Assembly: GCA_006386115.1 (NCBI GenBank)
Contig: VFIW01000069.1
Location: 124,001 to 188,000 of the forward strand
From: Globisporangium splendens
Lineage: Eukaryota > Oomycota > Peronosporomycetes > Pythiales > Pythiaceae
DNA: 64,000 bases
Direction: 5' to 3'
Positions 41,901 through 51,400 of the stretch are shown here, piece by piece (the first letter of the stretch is position 1; the number at the start of each line of letters is the position of its first letter). Made by a program: the position numbers and the translations under genes. Under the pieces are notes generated by a model that worked only from the letters and a program-made list of their open reading frames with translations, searched no databases and was not told where the DNA came from.

Positions 41901-43403
41901 ATGAGTGCCACAGCAGTCTCCAAATGGTCACTCACTACCTCTCACATCGATCAGGTCACCGGGGAAATCTTGCTGCACAACACAAGGGCTTCTTCGACGT
42001 ACATCACGCCGCTCGATGCAATTCCAAGGCGGCCACCCCAGCTCCGTGATACTATGTGGACAACTGGCGCAGCATTATGTGTGTTGCTCCATTCTCGACC
42101 CTATGAGCCCAGAGAACGTGATAATGTACGTTGGTGTTACGAGCACTTCAAGTCGACAATTGTGCAGACTCAATGGGACGGCGATGTGTTCCAGATCGAC
42201 CTCAGCTCTAAAATGTCTGACAGGCTTCCAGGTATCATCGCTGAAGGACGAAGGCTACGCGGGACATTCTGTGCAGAATGGCTGCCATACATGACCTCGA
42301 CTGCAGATGGGTGGCTTCTTGATTCCAACGGCTCCCCTTACAAGCTTGCTCACTCATCATTGTCAGTCGGAACAGCACAACTGGGTGACATACTTCGATG
42401 GGAGTGGATAAGACCAGGAGTGCTTAACTTCATCCCAACATGTGGAATCTCCGGATTCTCCCGGCCGTCTATTCGAGCGCTCGAGCGGTTATGTGCTACG
42501 TTGGTATCCAACTTCCCACAGCTTCTGTATCGGCCACAGCAAACAAATGTGCTTCGGCTGTACAACGGGCAACGTCATTACAACCACGAATGGCATCTGC
42601 ACACCAGTGAAGCAACTCTGACCCACGTCGACACGACCCTAGTCAAAGCTACGCATAGAGTTCACTCCGCAACGGACTGTGACATCATGGCAACAAGAGA
42701 CTTGAACGGGCAGAAGGTGTCGTTCCATGCACACCCACGTTTCACAAGAATCGTGCAACTATGGGGTGGCAACGGACGATGCAATACGACCAGATCTTTC
42801 CATCGGCAACAAGTTGCAGCAACGAGGACACAAATTGGCAAAGATACTCGAGATGCAGCAGTCAACAAAGCTGTCCATACAGCAGGATCTCTGTGGCCAG
42901 GACTGCAATTAATCCAGTGGAGCGAATTACACAACATCCCAGGGATTACAGTTTATACGGCTCAGACTCTTCTCCGGCTGAAAGCCAACCGACTCTCCAT
43001 GTGGAACTGTGAGAAAGCTGATCTATCCTGCTCGAATCCCGAATGTTCCCAAGTTGTCCAATCTTCTGTTCAACATCTATTCTGGGAGTGTCCGAAAGCC
43101 AAACTCGTGTGGAACTACTTTTATGCGCTATGGGCGAAGATCGGAATCACTCCTGGTCACGACCCCGCAATCTGGATCTTCAGTCTGGATCTACCAGATA
43201 CTCCAAGGCATGCATGGACCACGATCAAGAGACACATTATCGGACACAAGTTCTCCAATGAACATCTCCAAGATCACCTCTATCCCGTCGCACACATGCT
43301 GTGGCGATATATGAGCGCGTCGCTCATACAACCATTTGGTGTGCGCATCTGCGACGCATGGATTCGGATCCAATCGAATCGACTGCTGAGATGGCGATCA
43401 TGA
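38997..43403 (+). CDS. LINE ORF2: endonuclease - reverse transcriptase - zinc finger
   Basis: Open from 38997, with the conserved region starting at LSVGFLTQNVMGFS; the first ATG is at 39108. The N-terminal 240 residues are an exonuclease/endonuclease/phosphatase fold (IVFLQETHVLE, LCGGDFNCTLN, FSDHNGVTIR). RT motifs follow: AHGPDELGNDWY, PIALLNSDYKIFTRI, GFVPGRVI, LLLDFAKAYDSLDRSF, GIRQGCPLSPLLFILALEVL, and the catalytic GYADDTTIYL. Near the C-terminus is a zf-RVT-type finger (CSNPECSQVVQSSVQHLFWE with Cys following). The frame has no internal stop over 1,400 codons, so the insertion is fairly young. The enzyme nicks target DNA and copies element RNA there (target-primed reverse transcription). 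Confidence 0.95.
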   Translation, partial: PYQPITQARRDNHRPRRRSATVNARHELSVGFLTQNVMGFSKSDANLNAWFSHFRQTDDSGSLDIVFLQETHVLETEVASMQSRFRRSWGFQEPSEGSDPRLSLWSASTERKGGVAILLNPYSCIPTLAPYKQDQWNAHWMAATVTLRGETVLLLNIYAPSTVFAREAFYRALSGLLSSHDGPILCGGDFNCTLNQMADRSHNTHNKVHDSRELKKLLQKLDLVDTLEDDALRATDTRDVKAFHRQHHTYYYTLPSGGSASSRLDRWYCSNDHLDWVRSVYQSVAGPFSDHNGVTIRVAAPDKVIQSKKPRVVYPLPKNAAASIGKDFFEKAHDQLDELRGRYSSPRDYALATANWWDEAKIALRIGYLEAKKSYFARLNQGYKKKIQRLQRRLSESEAQMLDHSGGAVGDQNVELSQEFLTTATSIRRAIAECKSKWQASKRDRIFREHMHHERKTSKSFYKRISTKFLDNTIFTLGGTATCGPMRSRELADDMGEGWKSIMQQAPTLQTDIDQILDPGTAIPPSDRLGFLLKPINSSEIKQAVKKCKRGKAHGPDELGNDWYRDHCDEITGLFERLFNLWIPECVLPSSFSEAHIHCIKKSVSAASPLDYTPIALLNSDYKIFTRIFATRLRTVLSWLIHHMQAGFVPGRVIPTTIDVLLAAQQRATSDPAMSRAIALLLDFAKAYDSLDRSFLAQALQHLGFPLKFVHLVKVLYSQTTYKFIVNGFLSRKYNVTSGIRQGCPLSPLLFILALEVLYRKIEASDEIHGVELQAAGCATEVRLGGYADDTTIYLSDPKDINAVFAILDKYGAASGLRVNRHKSAVLPLNKEYSSTEESVSDIHVLQREEHCRYLGIQVGQTPSNASNWSKCIQALRVRLRLARLKTHSVAQRAAIASAVIIPKVLYVARHSWPSTAIVNQLHDLVKQFIWGSRNGKPAKPWMKEEQAELKKMNGGLSVPNIRTELMTMSATAVSKWSLTTSHIDQVTGEILLHNTRASSTYITPLDAIPRRPPQLRDTMWTTGAALCVLLHSRPYEPRERDNVRWCYEHFKSTIVQTQWDGDVFQIDLSSKMSDRLPGIIAEGRRLRGTFCAEWLPYMTSTADGWLLDSNGSPYKLAHSSLSVGTAQLGDILRWEWIRPGVLNFIPTCGISGFSRPSIRALERLCATLVSNFPQLLYRPQQTNVLRLYNGQRHYNHEWHLHTSEATLTHVDTTLVKATHRVHSATDCDIMATRDLNGQKVSFHAHPRFTRIVQLWGGNGRCNTTRSFHRQQVAATRTQIGKDTRDAAVNKAVHTAGSLWPGLQLIQWSELHNIPGITVYTAQTLLRLKANRLSMWNCEKADLSCSNPECSQVVQSSVQHLFWECPKAKLVWNYFYALWAKIGITPGHDPAIWIFSLDLPDTPRHAWTTIKRHIIGHKFSNEHLQDHLYPVAHMLWRYMSASLIQPFGVRICDAWIRIQSNRLLRWRS

Positions 43404-44193
43404 TGACCAGATTAGAGGCAGGAATGCGAAACCTCACACGACTCGCTGAAGCGCAAGCTGGAGACTCGGACGGTCACACGGTTGCAGCAGTTCTCAAGGT
43501 CTATGTCGACTGCTTTCTCAGCCAAACCGACGCCATCCCTTGACTCCAAATGATACTCGCGGCGTTTACCTGTTGTTTTTCGATGGTGGATCACGCGGCA
43601 ATCCAGGACCAGGAGGGACTGGATCCATTATCGTGCGTGTCCACAAGGACTCGCACACAGCCAGTTTAATTTGGGCCGCGAGCATGGCGTATAGCAGGAA
43701 GGACACGACCAACAACTTTGCCGAGTACTGGGGTCTCATACACGGACTCCGAGAAGCCCAACGCAGTCACTTCGAACCGTTGTACGTGATTGGAGACAGT
43801 GCACTCATTATCTCCCAACAGCGAATGCATCGGTCCCCTCGACAGCACCGATTGGCACGTTTATACCAGACAAGTCGACGACTCGCGGATTGCATCGACA
43901 TCCGAGGATGGTACCATCACTACCGTGCCTTCAACAAGATGGCGGACTCAGCCGCCAACCTAGCCATGGACACCAGAACCTCAACGCAGGTTCACTTCCC
44001 AACTCAAAGAGCTGCTTTCAACAATCTCACCCAGGATCTTGACAACGACGTCATGCATTGGCTTATGCGAAGTTCGGAAGACCCAAGGTCATTGGACAAC
44101 ACAAGGCAGCCTCACATAGGACCAAGAGAACATGCCATCCTGGTCAAAGATTATTTAGCATTCAGAAGTGATCTATTGCAAACCGCGCTGTAG
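43400..44193 (+). CDS. LINE ORF3: stand-alone RNase H
   Basis: ATGATG at 43400-43405 overlaps the ORF2 stop (TGA at 43401-43403). From that ATG a frame runs to 43543 and the RNase H frame (43540-44193) takes over; one missing base in the CCC run near 43537 accounts for the change. The RNase H part has the catalytic set: Asp in FFDGGSRGNPGPGG, Glu in NNFAEYWGLIHG, Asp in VIGDSALII, Asp in NKMADSAANLAM. The enzyme removes RNA from RNA/DNA hybrids during retrotransposition. In related elements this domain is normally fused to the end of ORF2. Confidence 0.8.
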
Positions 44194-44247
44194 ACACATT
44201 TACACTCCTAGATGAAATTCGCAATGAAGAATAGGTAGGAGAATGGA

Positions 44248-44308
44248 TATTGTAGGTCACGAAGATGAACCTAAATATACCTCACCTTATAAAGATAAAG
44301 ATAAAGAT
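44248..44308 (+). repeat. LINE 3' tail shared with the SINE
   Basis: 44248-44288 matches the SINE 3' block (19284-19244, minus strand) at 39 of 41 bases, including GATGAACCTAAATATACCTC. It is followed by TAAAGA repeats. It is probably the recognition site of the LINE reverse transcriptase. Confidence 0.92.
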
Positions 44309-44319
44309 GAGACACAAGC
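44309..44319. repeat. Target-site duplication of the LINE, right copy
   Basis: Second copy of GAGACACAAGC immediately after the TAAAGA tail of the LINE. Confidence 0.88.
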
Positions 44320-45321
44320 GAAGAAAAGCTCTGGCAATGACTCTCTGGCCTCATATGTACCCCAAGGTGAAATTGTACCGCTTGGCATGGAATCCAAGTT
44401 GATTTACGATGAGAGTCTGGTCGTATCGTCGAGAAAACCCGATGCAAAGAACACACGGATGAGCAGCTCGCAATACTGGATCCCTGACGACCAAGACCAA
44501 GCACCTTCGTTGCTAGTTGACTTGGAGCTGCCTCGATTTTTCCACTCGATTGCTATAAAAGGTGGATGGTTCAACGGTACGACTGGTGTACCCCCACCCA
44601 TCCAGTAGTGTGGCACATAAAAGCGGATCTCGTGCAAGTAAACAAGGAGGCGAGAGCACTGCAACGCCTAGACTGTGGTTTATTATGCTGGCTCCGTGTT
44701 CATGTAGGCACTGAAAAAGAGCGAGGAGCTCATGAAGCAGCTCACCACTTGGATCGAAGATGTAAAGCGCGCAGGCTGTGCTGGCAGCTCTAAATCAAGA
44801 CCCAGGACAGCAGACACCAGCAGCTCGAAATCAAGACCAGGGACAGCGGATAAAAAGGCAGCAGCTCCGCGAAGCCCATCGATGCGCCAGGATCGACCCA
44901 GGCAAATGCCAAAAACAAACAAGGTTCGACTCCAACTAGCGAGCCTCAGGCAAATAAAACAGCACTGGTGAGTGAGCCGCAAGGCATTTCAACTGTACCG
45001 CAGCCGTCTCCGCCAGCAAGCAGCAGTTCTCAACAACGACCGAAGCCAACCGAGACGGCAGCTCCGATTGTGAATGCCGCGCCAACTACACCTCGATCGA
45101 CGACTTCTACGTTGAAAAGAGAACCAATTGCGCCACGAAACAGTCTCGTAGAAGATCTGGCACCGTCGTCGACTCCACGACGTTCAACTCGCGACCCGAC
45201 ACTTCCAGAAGTAGTGGCATCGAAAGATGATGAAACCGAGTACGATGATGACTTTGATCAAGATGACAACGATGAAACGAAGAAAGCCCGACGCAAACCA
45301 GTGCAAGCAGTTACCACATGA
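44309..45321 (+). pseudogene. Kinesin pseudogene, 3' part
   Basis: Starts with the second copy of the target duplication, from which the kinesin frame continues (DETQAKKSSGNDSLASYVPQ). It includes a discoidin/galactose-binding-like stretch (QYWIPDDQDQAPSLLVDLEL, FFHSIAIKGGWFNG), then a TAG at 44606-44608. Two further frames carry what looks like the original C-terminus: KKSEELMKQLTTWIEDVKRA (44732-44971 frame) and a Ser/Pro/Thr-rich acidic tail ending at 45321 (DDETEYDDDFDQDDNDETKK). The changes of frame show continued decay. The gene converges on the HECT ligase gene 150 bp downstream. Confidence 0.7.
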
Positions 45322-45470
45322 GCATTTAGAGCATTCAAGACAAGAGGCAAAGCCCAGAGCAACCATTATTCTCATTATTTATGCAACATTGTGCTCACAT
45401 TTTCATGAAGTACACCAACTTCACACTTGTGTCGCAGGTGCATATATTCCAGCAACATCCGATTATATTC

Positions 45471-48400
45471 TCACTCTTCCCATCCCAGCTGGTTTGCCGC
45501 GACGCTGTCTCCGTCGCCATCAATCTCTTGGCAATTGTAAATCGCATACAGCAACTTCTCACGCAGGACTTGCTCGCTCGAGTATATTGGCATCTCGACC
45601 GAGAAGAAGCATGTGTGCGAAATCGGCAGGTATGCATCCATGGAGCGGCCAGGCTGCGCCTTACTGAACGATTGCAGCTTGAAAAACTGCGGAAACTCCT
45701 TCTCGTTGGCAGGTAAGCGGGATCTCCCCCACACAAATCGCAAGAACGCACTTCGCTCTTCATGGGAAAAGCTCCGCAAAACTTGCCAAAACCACACGAT
45801 ATGTTCGTCATGTGCGCTGCAGCTTGAATATTCGGTGCATCTCGCCAGCAAGTCCACGTCGATCTCTGGAGTCCCGCACACCATCAACTCGAGCTCGATG
45901 CCAGTAAAGCATGACAGTAACTTTGCCGGGACGACTTTTGAGATCCCACGAAGCAGTACCGCAATCTGGAGATCAAATTCCTGAAGACGGTACTGTTCGA
46001 CCAAGTCCGCATATTCGCACCGATTGGCGAACGTGACTGTGGTGCTTTGGCCATGTGGCTTGAGCGCGACGACGCGATTGTCCGATGAGAGGGTCGTGAA
46101 CGTTTCTAATACGATGTCTTCAAACATCTCTTCCGTAACGCCGTAGGTGTCAATCGTCCGCATTTTCGTCATAGAGTTTACAATCATCGAGTCGACCGCG
46201 GCCAAATCATCGATATGCAGCTTTTCGCCCACGAGTTTCTTCCAGATTATCGACGCAACATTCAGTGAGAGGTACTGCTTACTTCGCAGTACGACACCCA
46301 TGAGTTTGCCCAGGAACTCGAACATCTGCAGTAAAGTCGCTGTTCTCGCGCCGGGGTTCAAGATCCACTTTTCACGACCAGCACCAACATTATGCTGCGA
46401 GTTAGACGTCGGTAGAAGTAGTGGCAGCTGGGTGCTATGCAGCTCTTCACAGTACTGCGCCAACGTCTCACGGTACGGTCCACCAGCATCCGTTGCATTT
46501 TCACCCAAGAAATTGACATGGTAGAAGTTGTCCGTCCGCCGGAAATGGGCACCATCCAGTGAGTTGAGCTGCCGGAATGCCTGCGAAAATAGTGTGTATC
46601 GTCCATCCGAATCCGGTTTTCCTGACGCGCGATAACGCATCGCCTTGGGGCGATTCAATGTGAGCTCAAAAGCGACGCTGTTCTTGTTTGTGCAACGAAG
46701 CGCGTCATCCCACACTACGCGCTTCACGAGGTTGAAAATGCGATGTCTCTGTTCTGAAACAAGATCGCAAAGACGTTTGGAATGAAGCACATGAGAAGAT
46801 GATGCTGATTCCGATACAGATGGGCTCTGGAAGACCACAAACGGGAGCAACCGATGGACTGACGCGTTGAAATCCTGTATAACTTTGAATCGTGCCTCAA
46901 GACGCTTTTGCATCACTCCGCTCGTCTTTGTGATGGCGGAAGGCGTTGCATCTTCTGTGGTAGCGTCATCTGTAGATGCCACCCCAGTCGCGATCTCCAT
47001 AAGCGTTGGCCAACGAACCAATTCCTCTTCGTGCGGCGTAATCTCATTCCACGTGACGCGCAATAGCTGGGAAACGTTCAGTTGCTTGGATTGTGCAACT
47101 TTGTTCACATATTTGACGAGTTGCTTGTCATGGCGAAGTAGAACCCCGCGAGGTGACTCACATTGGAGCAAGATATGCTCTTGGAATCGGTCGTGCCCGA
47201 TCGAGTCAACCGAAAAATGTGGGATGACATAGAAGCGATATCCCCATGCACTTTCAGTCGCAGCTGATGCACCTGGCTCGCGTGCAGCTTCTTCTGGAGA
47301 TGACGTCGATAAGAATGGAGACATTGACTCGGCATTGTTCCGCTTCAGTGCCGCGAACGGTGGCGAACAGCTCTGGTCCCACAAAAGCGACGTGTTCTGC
47401 TCTTTGGAACTTGATGATGAGCTTGTGGCATCTGGTGCACGTTCGCTGATGCCATCCTTCAGAATAGCTTTGGCAGCATTACTATATCCACTCGAATCTC
47501 CCAATGTCAACCCTTCTCCTTCGCCAAGCTTCCACCAAGCCATCATTCGCGGTTCAATATCTTGTACTTTATGACGATAGGCAATTTGCTCCCAGTTATG
47601 CTCCACCGGATCAAAGATCTCGAAGCTCAATTCCTCTTCTGCGCAACCGGTTGCCTCCAAGACAGAAACCAAGTTCCCCTCCACGATTGCTGGCCGATAC
47701 TTGAACTCATTCTGGCCAAAATTCCATACAACCCCCTGAGCACCTTGATGTCCGAGGGTAGCTGCTGGTGTGATCCCACGCTCCGTAGCTGGTTTTGACT
47801 CCTCCACAAGTGCGAATGACTCCGAGTTGCTACGAGACTTGACAGAGCGTTTACGTGGAGAAGCAAACGATGGTCCGCTGGCAGTGCCCGAAGCAGGAGA
47901 GACTGGTGCCAGCTCTCGCTGATCTCTCTGAAGAAGCCAATCAACTGCTGCGAGTGAATTGTCAGCACCAGACGACGCAAGTGCCTCCGTTGACGATTGA
48001 CGCGAGAACCCCATGGAGCACATCTCGCTGACCAACTGATCAAAGTCATCTCCGGTGCCTTCAGCTTGTACACCTGTCGGCTCGTTTTCCATGGCATTTG
48101 TTTCGCCTTCTGCGACTGTATCATGCAGTCCAACTCGCGCGACGTATTGACCATTTATGAAGAAAACCAACTCGCTGGTCCGGCGAACAAAAGCGCACCC
48201 AAGGACGTCTCCGCTGCCAACAATGAAATCGCTGGAAAACGAAGACTTGATCCCACCTTCACGAGGGCTGTTCAAACTGTTGCCTTGAAGAGCAGCGAGC
48301 GGTTCCAGATCCATGGTTTCTCCTCTGAAATGGGTGAGTTTTCTCTGAAGCTCGATCCCAAACGATGTGGCACTCTCACCAACCATGAAATCTCTAGTAT

Positions 48401-51400
48401 CGGGTTTGGCATCACTCCACATCCATCCAACTGAAACTTTTCCACTCGATAATGGATACGCTTCGTAGTACGCAACACTGAGATCAAGAAGACTGTCCCC
48501 TTCTCCTGAAGTTCTCACATCCAAGATCGATGTGTTTAATCTCACAGAGACCATTTCTTTGCCTGTGCGATTCGTTGTCGTCCATTTCTTCATGTGGTTT
48601 GGAATCAACACAGCGGACCGTGAAGGAGATCGCGGCGGGGAAGGCGGTACTAAGAAAGGTGACAGGGGCTGCTTCAACGCTCGTGGTGTTCCTGGAAGAC
48701 TGGAGCCGCTTCGGGATCGTGTTTCGTTCCCGTTCATGATGCTGTCAAGACCCTTGGAATGGCTTTTTAGCTGCTCCATCTTAAGCGCAACATCCCACAA
48801 ACGGACATCATAAAGATGCCCGCAGAATGGCATTATGGAGCTGTGTTTGTAATACTTTCCATTAAACACCACCGAGTTGAGTGTCGATCTCTGGCGTTCT
48901 CGTTGCGTAGCAGCGTAGCGCAAGTCTCCGTTTTGGTAAATCAAAATCCTCGACCCAGCAATCACAAGCGCGAAATGGAACCAATCACCAAATTCTGTTG
49001 CCTTGGGATTTTCAATCTCATTTGCCAGAACGGCGCCATCTCCTTCTTCTGACACAGTGCTCTTGAGTCCAGGATCACTCATCACGACGAGCGCTCCCGT
49101 GTAATCTACCGAAATCCAAAGCACAGCAGTAGAGTCGACACTTTCGACGCAAAGCAGCTCCATGCGTGTATCTTCCAAGTGGTCTTCTAAACGATCGCGC
49201 CACTTCGAGTCGATGTCGATCCACATTTCAAGGGTTCGATCACTGTTAAGCTTGTCGCTGACATTCGCGTCGTCGCCCAGTTCGAGTTTCAACGCCGAAG
49301 TATCTCGTAAGTGCAAGCTTCCTTGAAAGGCGTCAACTTCACTAGCGAACGCAAGACTCGACTTGATGCTTTCCCCGAATCGAACGGCGTACGAGAGCGA
49401 GTCACCAGGAATCACAAGTGGCAAATCCCTATACTTGTGGTGTGGATGCAGCTGAACATCAAAATGCCCGCGAAAGCCATGACGATACACCCGTTCTTTC
49501 CCGCTGGTGCGCCATAAAACTCGAACACCTGCGCCAGTACTGCTTTCCCAGGGCACTATTTCTTCCACAACACCAACACTCCCAACTCCACCGTCTTCGT
49601 CGCCATATTCCCAATCGCACGAGCGCACGACTTGATCACCAACACGAAGCAAAGTCGAGTTACGCTTGTACGTCTCCTGGACAAAAAGCAGTGGATTTTG
49701 GACCTGGTCGTCATGTCCACTCAGTCCAATCAGACTAGCGTGTGGGCTTCCTTGTTTGCCAGAATAGCCGCTGGGTTGCGCATAGAACTCAAGACAATCC
49801 TTCTTTCGCATTCGGGTCTCCTTGTCAAACTTGACTTCAAGCCCAATCGCCCCAGGGATTCGAATAGTTTCGAGGACGTCAGAGCTCACGCTCTCTGGTC
49901 TCAGTGGGTGCAAACTTTCTTTCACGACGACCTGCTCGGAACGGTTGTCACGAAGATCCATCAGCGCACCAACAGACTCAACGACTTTACCGTACCAACT
50001 TGGTTCAATGCGCGGTGAAAGTAGACTTAACGGGGAAGCCGATGTCTTCCAACCAAGAACCTCGTCTGTTGAATCGGAGGATTCAGCTCCAACAGTCAGG
50101 CATCTCTTTTCAAAGTTGCTGAGTCCAATAGCACTCCACGGAGCTGAACCACCCAAAAACTCGTCGGCCGAAATCACACTTGCGACCGCATTGTTCTTCC
50201 GCAGGATCAAAACGCGTTTGTCAAAATCAAGCTCAAAGCCTGCAGTATCACCCTCGGACAGAAGGGGAATCCGAAATGAACCTTGCTCAATGACATTCCT
50301 TTCGTTTCCGCCGACAACCGAGAGGCTGCCCACATGACTCCATCCGATAAAACGCGTGGACTTATCACTGGAGTTCGGTGCTGCAGCCCACATACCAACG
50401 ACAAAAGGAGCCGTCACCTTCTTTAGTAGGATCTGGTATTGATGTGTCTTCGCTGCTTGAAACTCGTCCAGGATCCACAAACAGGAATTCTCGCCGCTCT
50501 TGTGTTCTGAAGGCAACAGCAGCTGAGGCTTTCGCATCTGTGACGGTGACTGGAGAAGAAGCTTGAATCTACTACTCTCAATGGCCAGATCAATGGCAAT
50601 AGAGCACTGGACAAGCATCTGCAAATAATGGGACTTTGATTCTACCGCTTCCTCGCTCCGATACTGTGCACGAAGTTTCAAATGCACTAGGTCACGCGCT
50701 TTTTCAACCTGCACAGGTGATAGCGTGTGAAATAACGATGGGCACAGAGCCATGTTGATCAGGATCTGCAACACTTTCGGCCTCAACTGCTGTGGTAGTT
50801 GCTCCAGGCAGACGGTCATCGTTTGCAGCATGTGGGACGAGTAAAGAAGCTTGGACACTGCTAGATTCTTGTCTGGATTCGCGAGGGCTGCTGAGAGAAC
50901 CTCAAGGATCCAGCAGCAAATTTTTAAGATCCGCACAGCCGATCCGATATCAATGTCTCGTGTACTGTCCTCGTGAGCGCCACCAACCTCAAATACCCCG
51001 ACTGCAAACAACTTGAACCCCCAATCATTGTTGCTTTCATTGGAGTGGAAATACACTTCAAAGCAATCTGCGTCAACGACAAGCGGTGGCCGTCCTCCAA
51101 ATCCCGGCCAATTCTCACTGCCTTCTCGACCGCCATACTGAGCTTCTCCAAAAAATTCACTTCTGCTCGACCCCACTTTGTACAAGCACAACCAGTCGCT
51201 GCCAGACTCGGACTTCGATCGTGGGTCAAACGTAACAACGATTCGCTTTGCGCCGGGGATAGACACCTGCCAGTACTTGTTCATGTCGTTATCGTACGGG
51301 TGCATGCTTTCGACAACTCGGAGCACGCCTCGATTGGCTGGAAGTAACTGTGGACTGCGGTTCAGCAAGTCCAGACAGCGGTCTACAACCTGGCTTAACG

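Larger units (their letters stand above)
38144..44308 (+). mobile_element. LINE (non-LTR retrotransposon) inserted in the kinesin gene
   Basis: About 6.16 kb flanked by an 11-bp target duplication. It carries an ORF1 remnant, ORF2 with APE-type endonuclease, reverse transcriptase and zf-RVT finger, and a separate RNase H frame. The 3' end is a short AT-rich TAAAGA repeat (ATAAAGATAAAGATAAAGAT) rather than a long polyA. ORF1 is open from the first base of the insertion with no start codon, so the copy is 5'-truncated inside ORF1. The RNase H has the DGGSRGNPGPGG signature of the archaeal-type enzymes reported in plant L1 and oomycete LINEs. Its 3' tail is shared with the SINE at 19229-19481. 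Confidence 0.95.
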
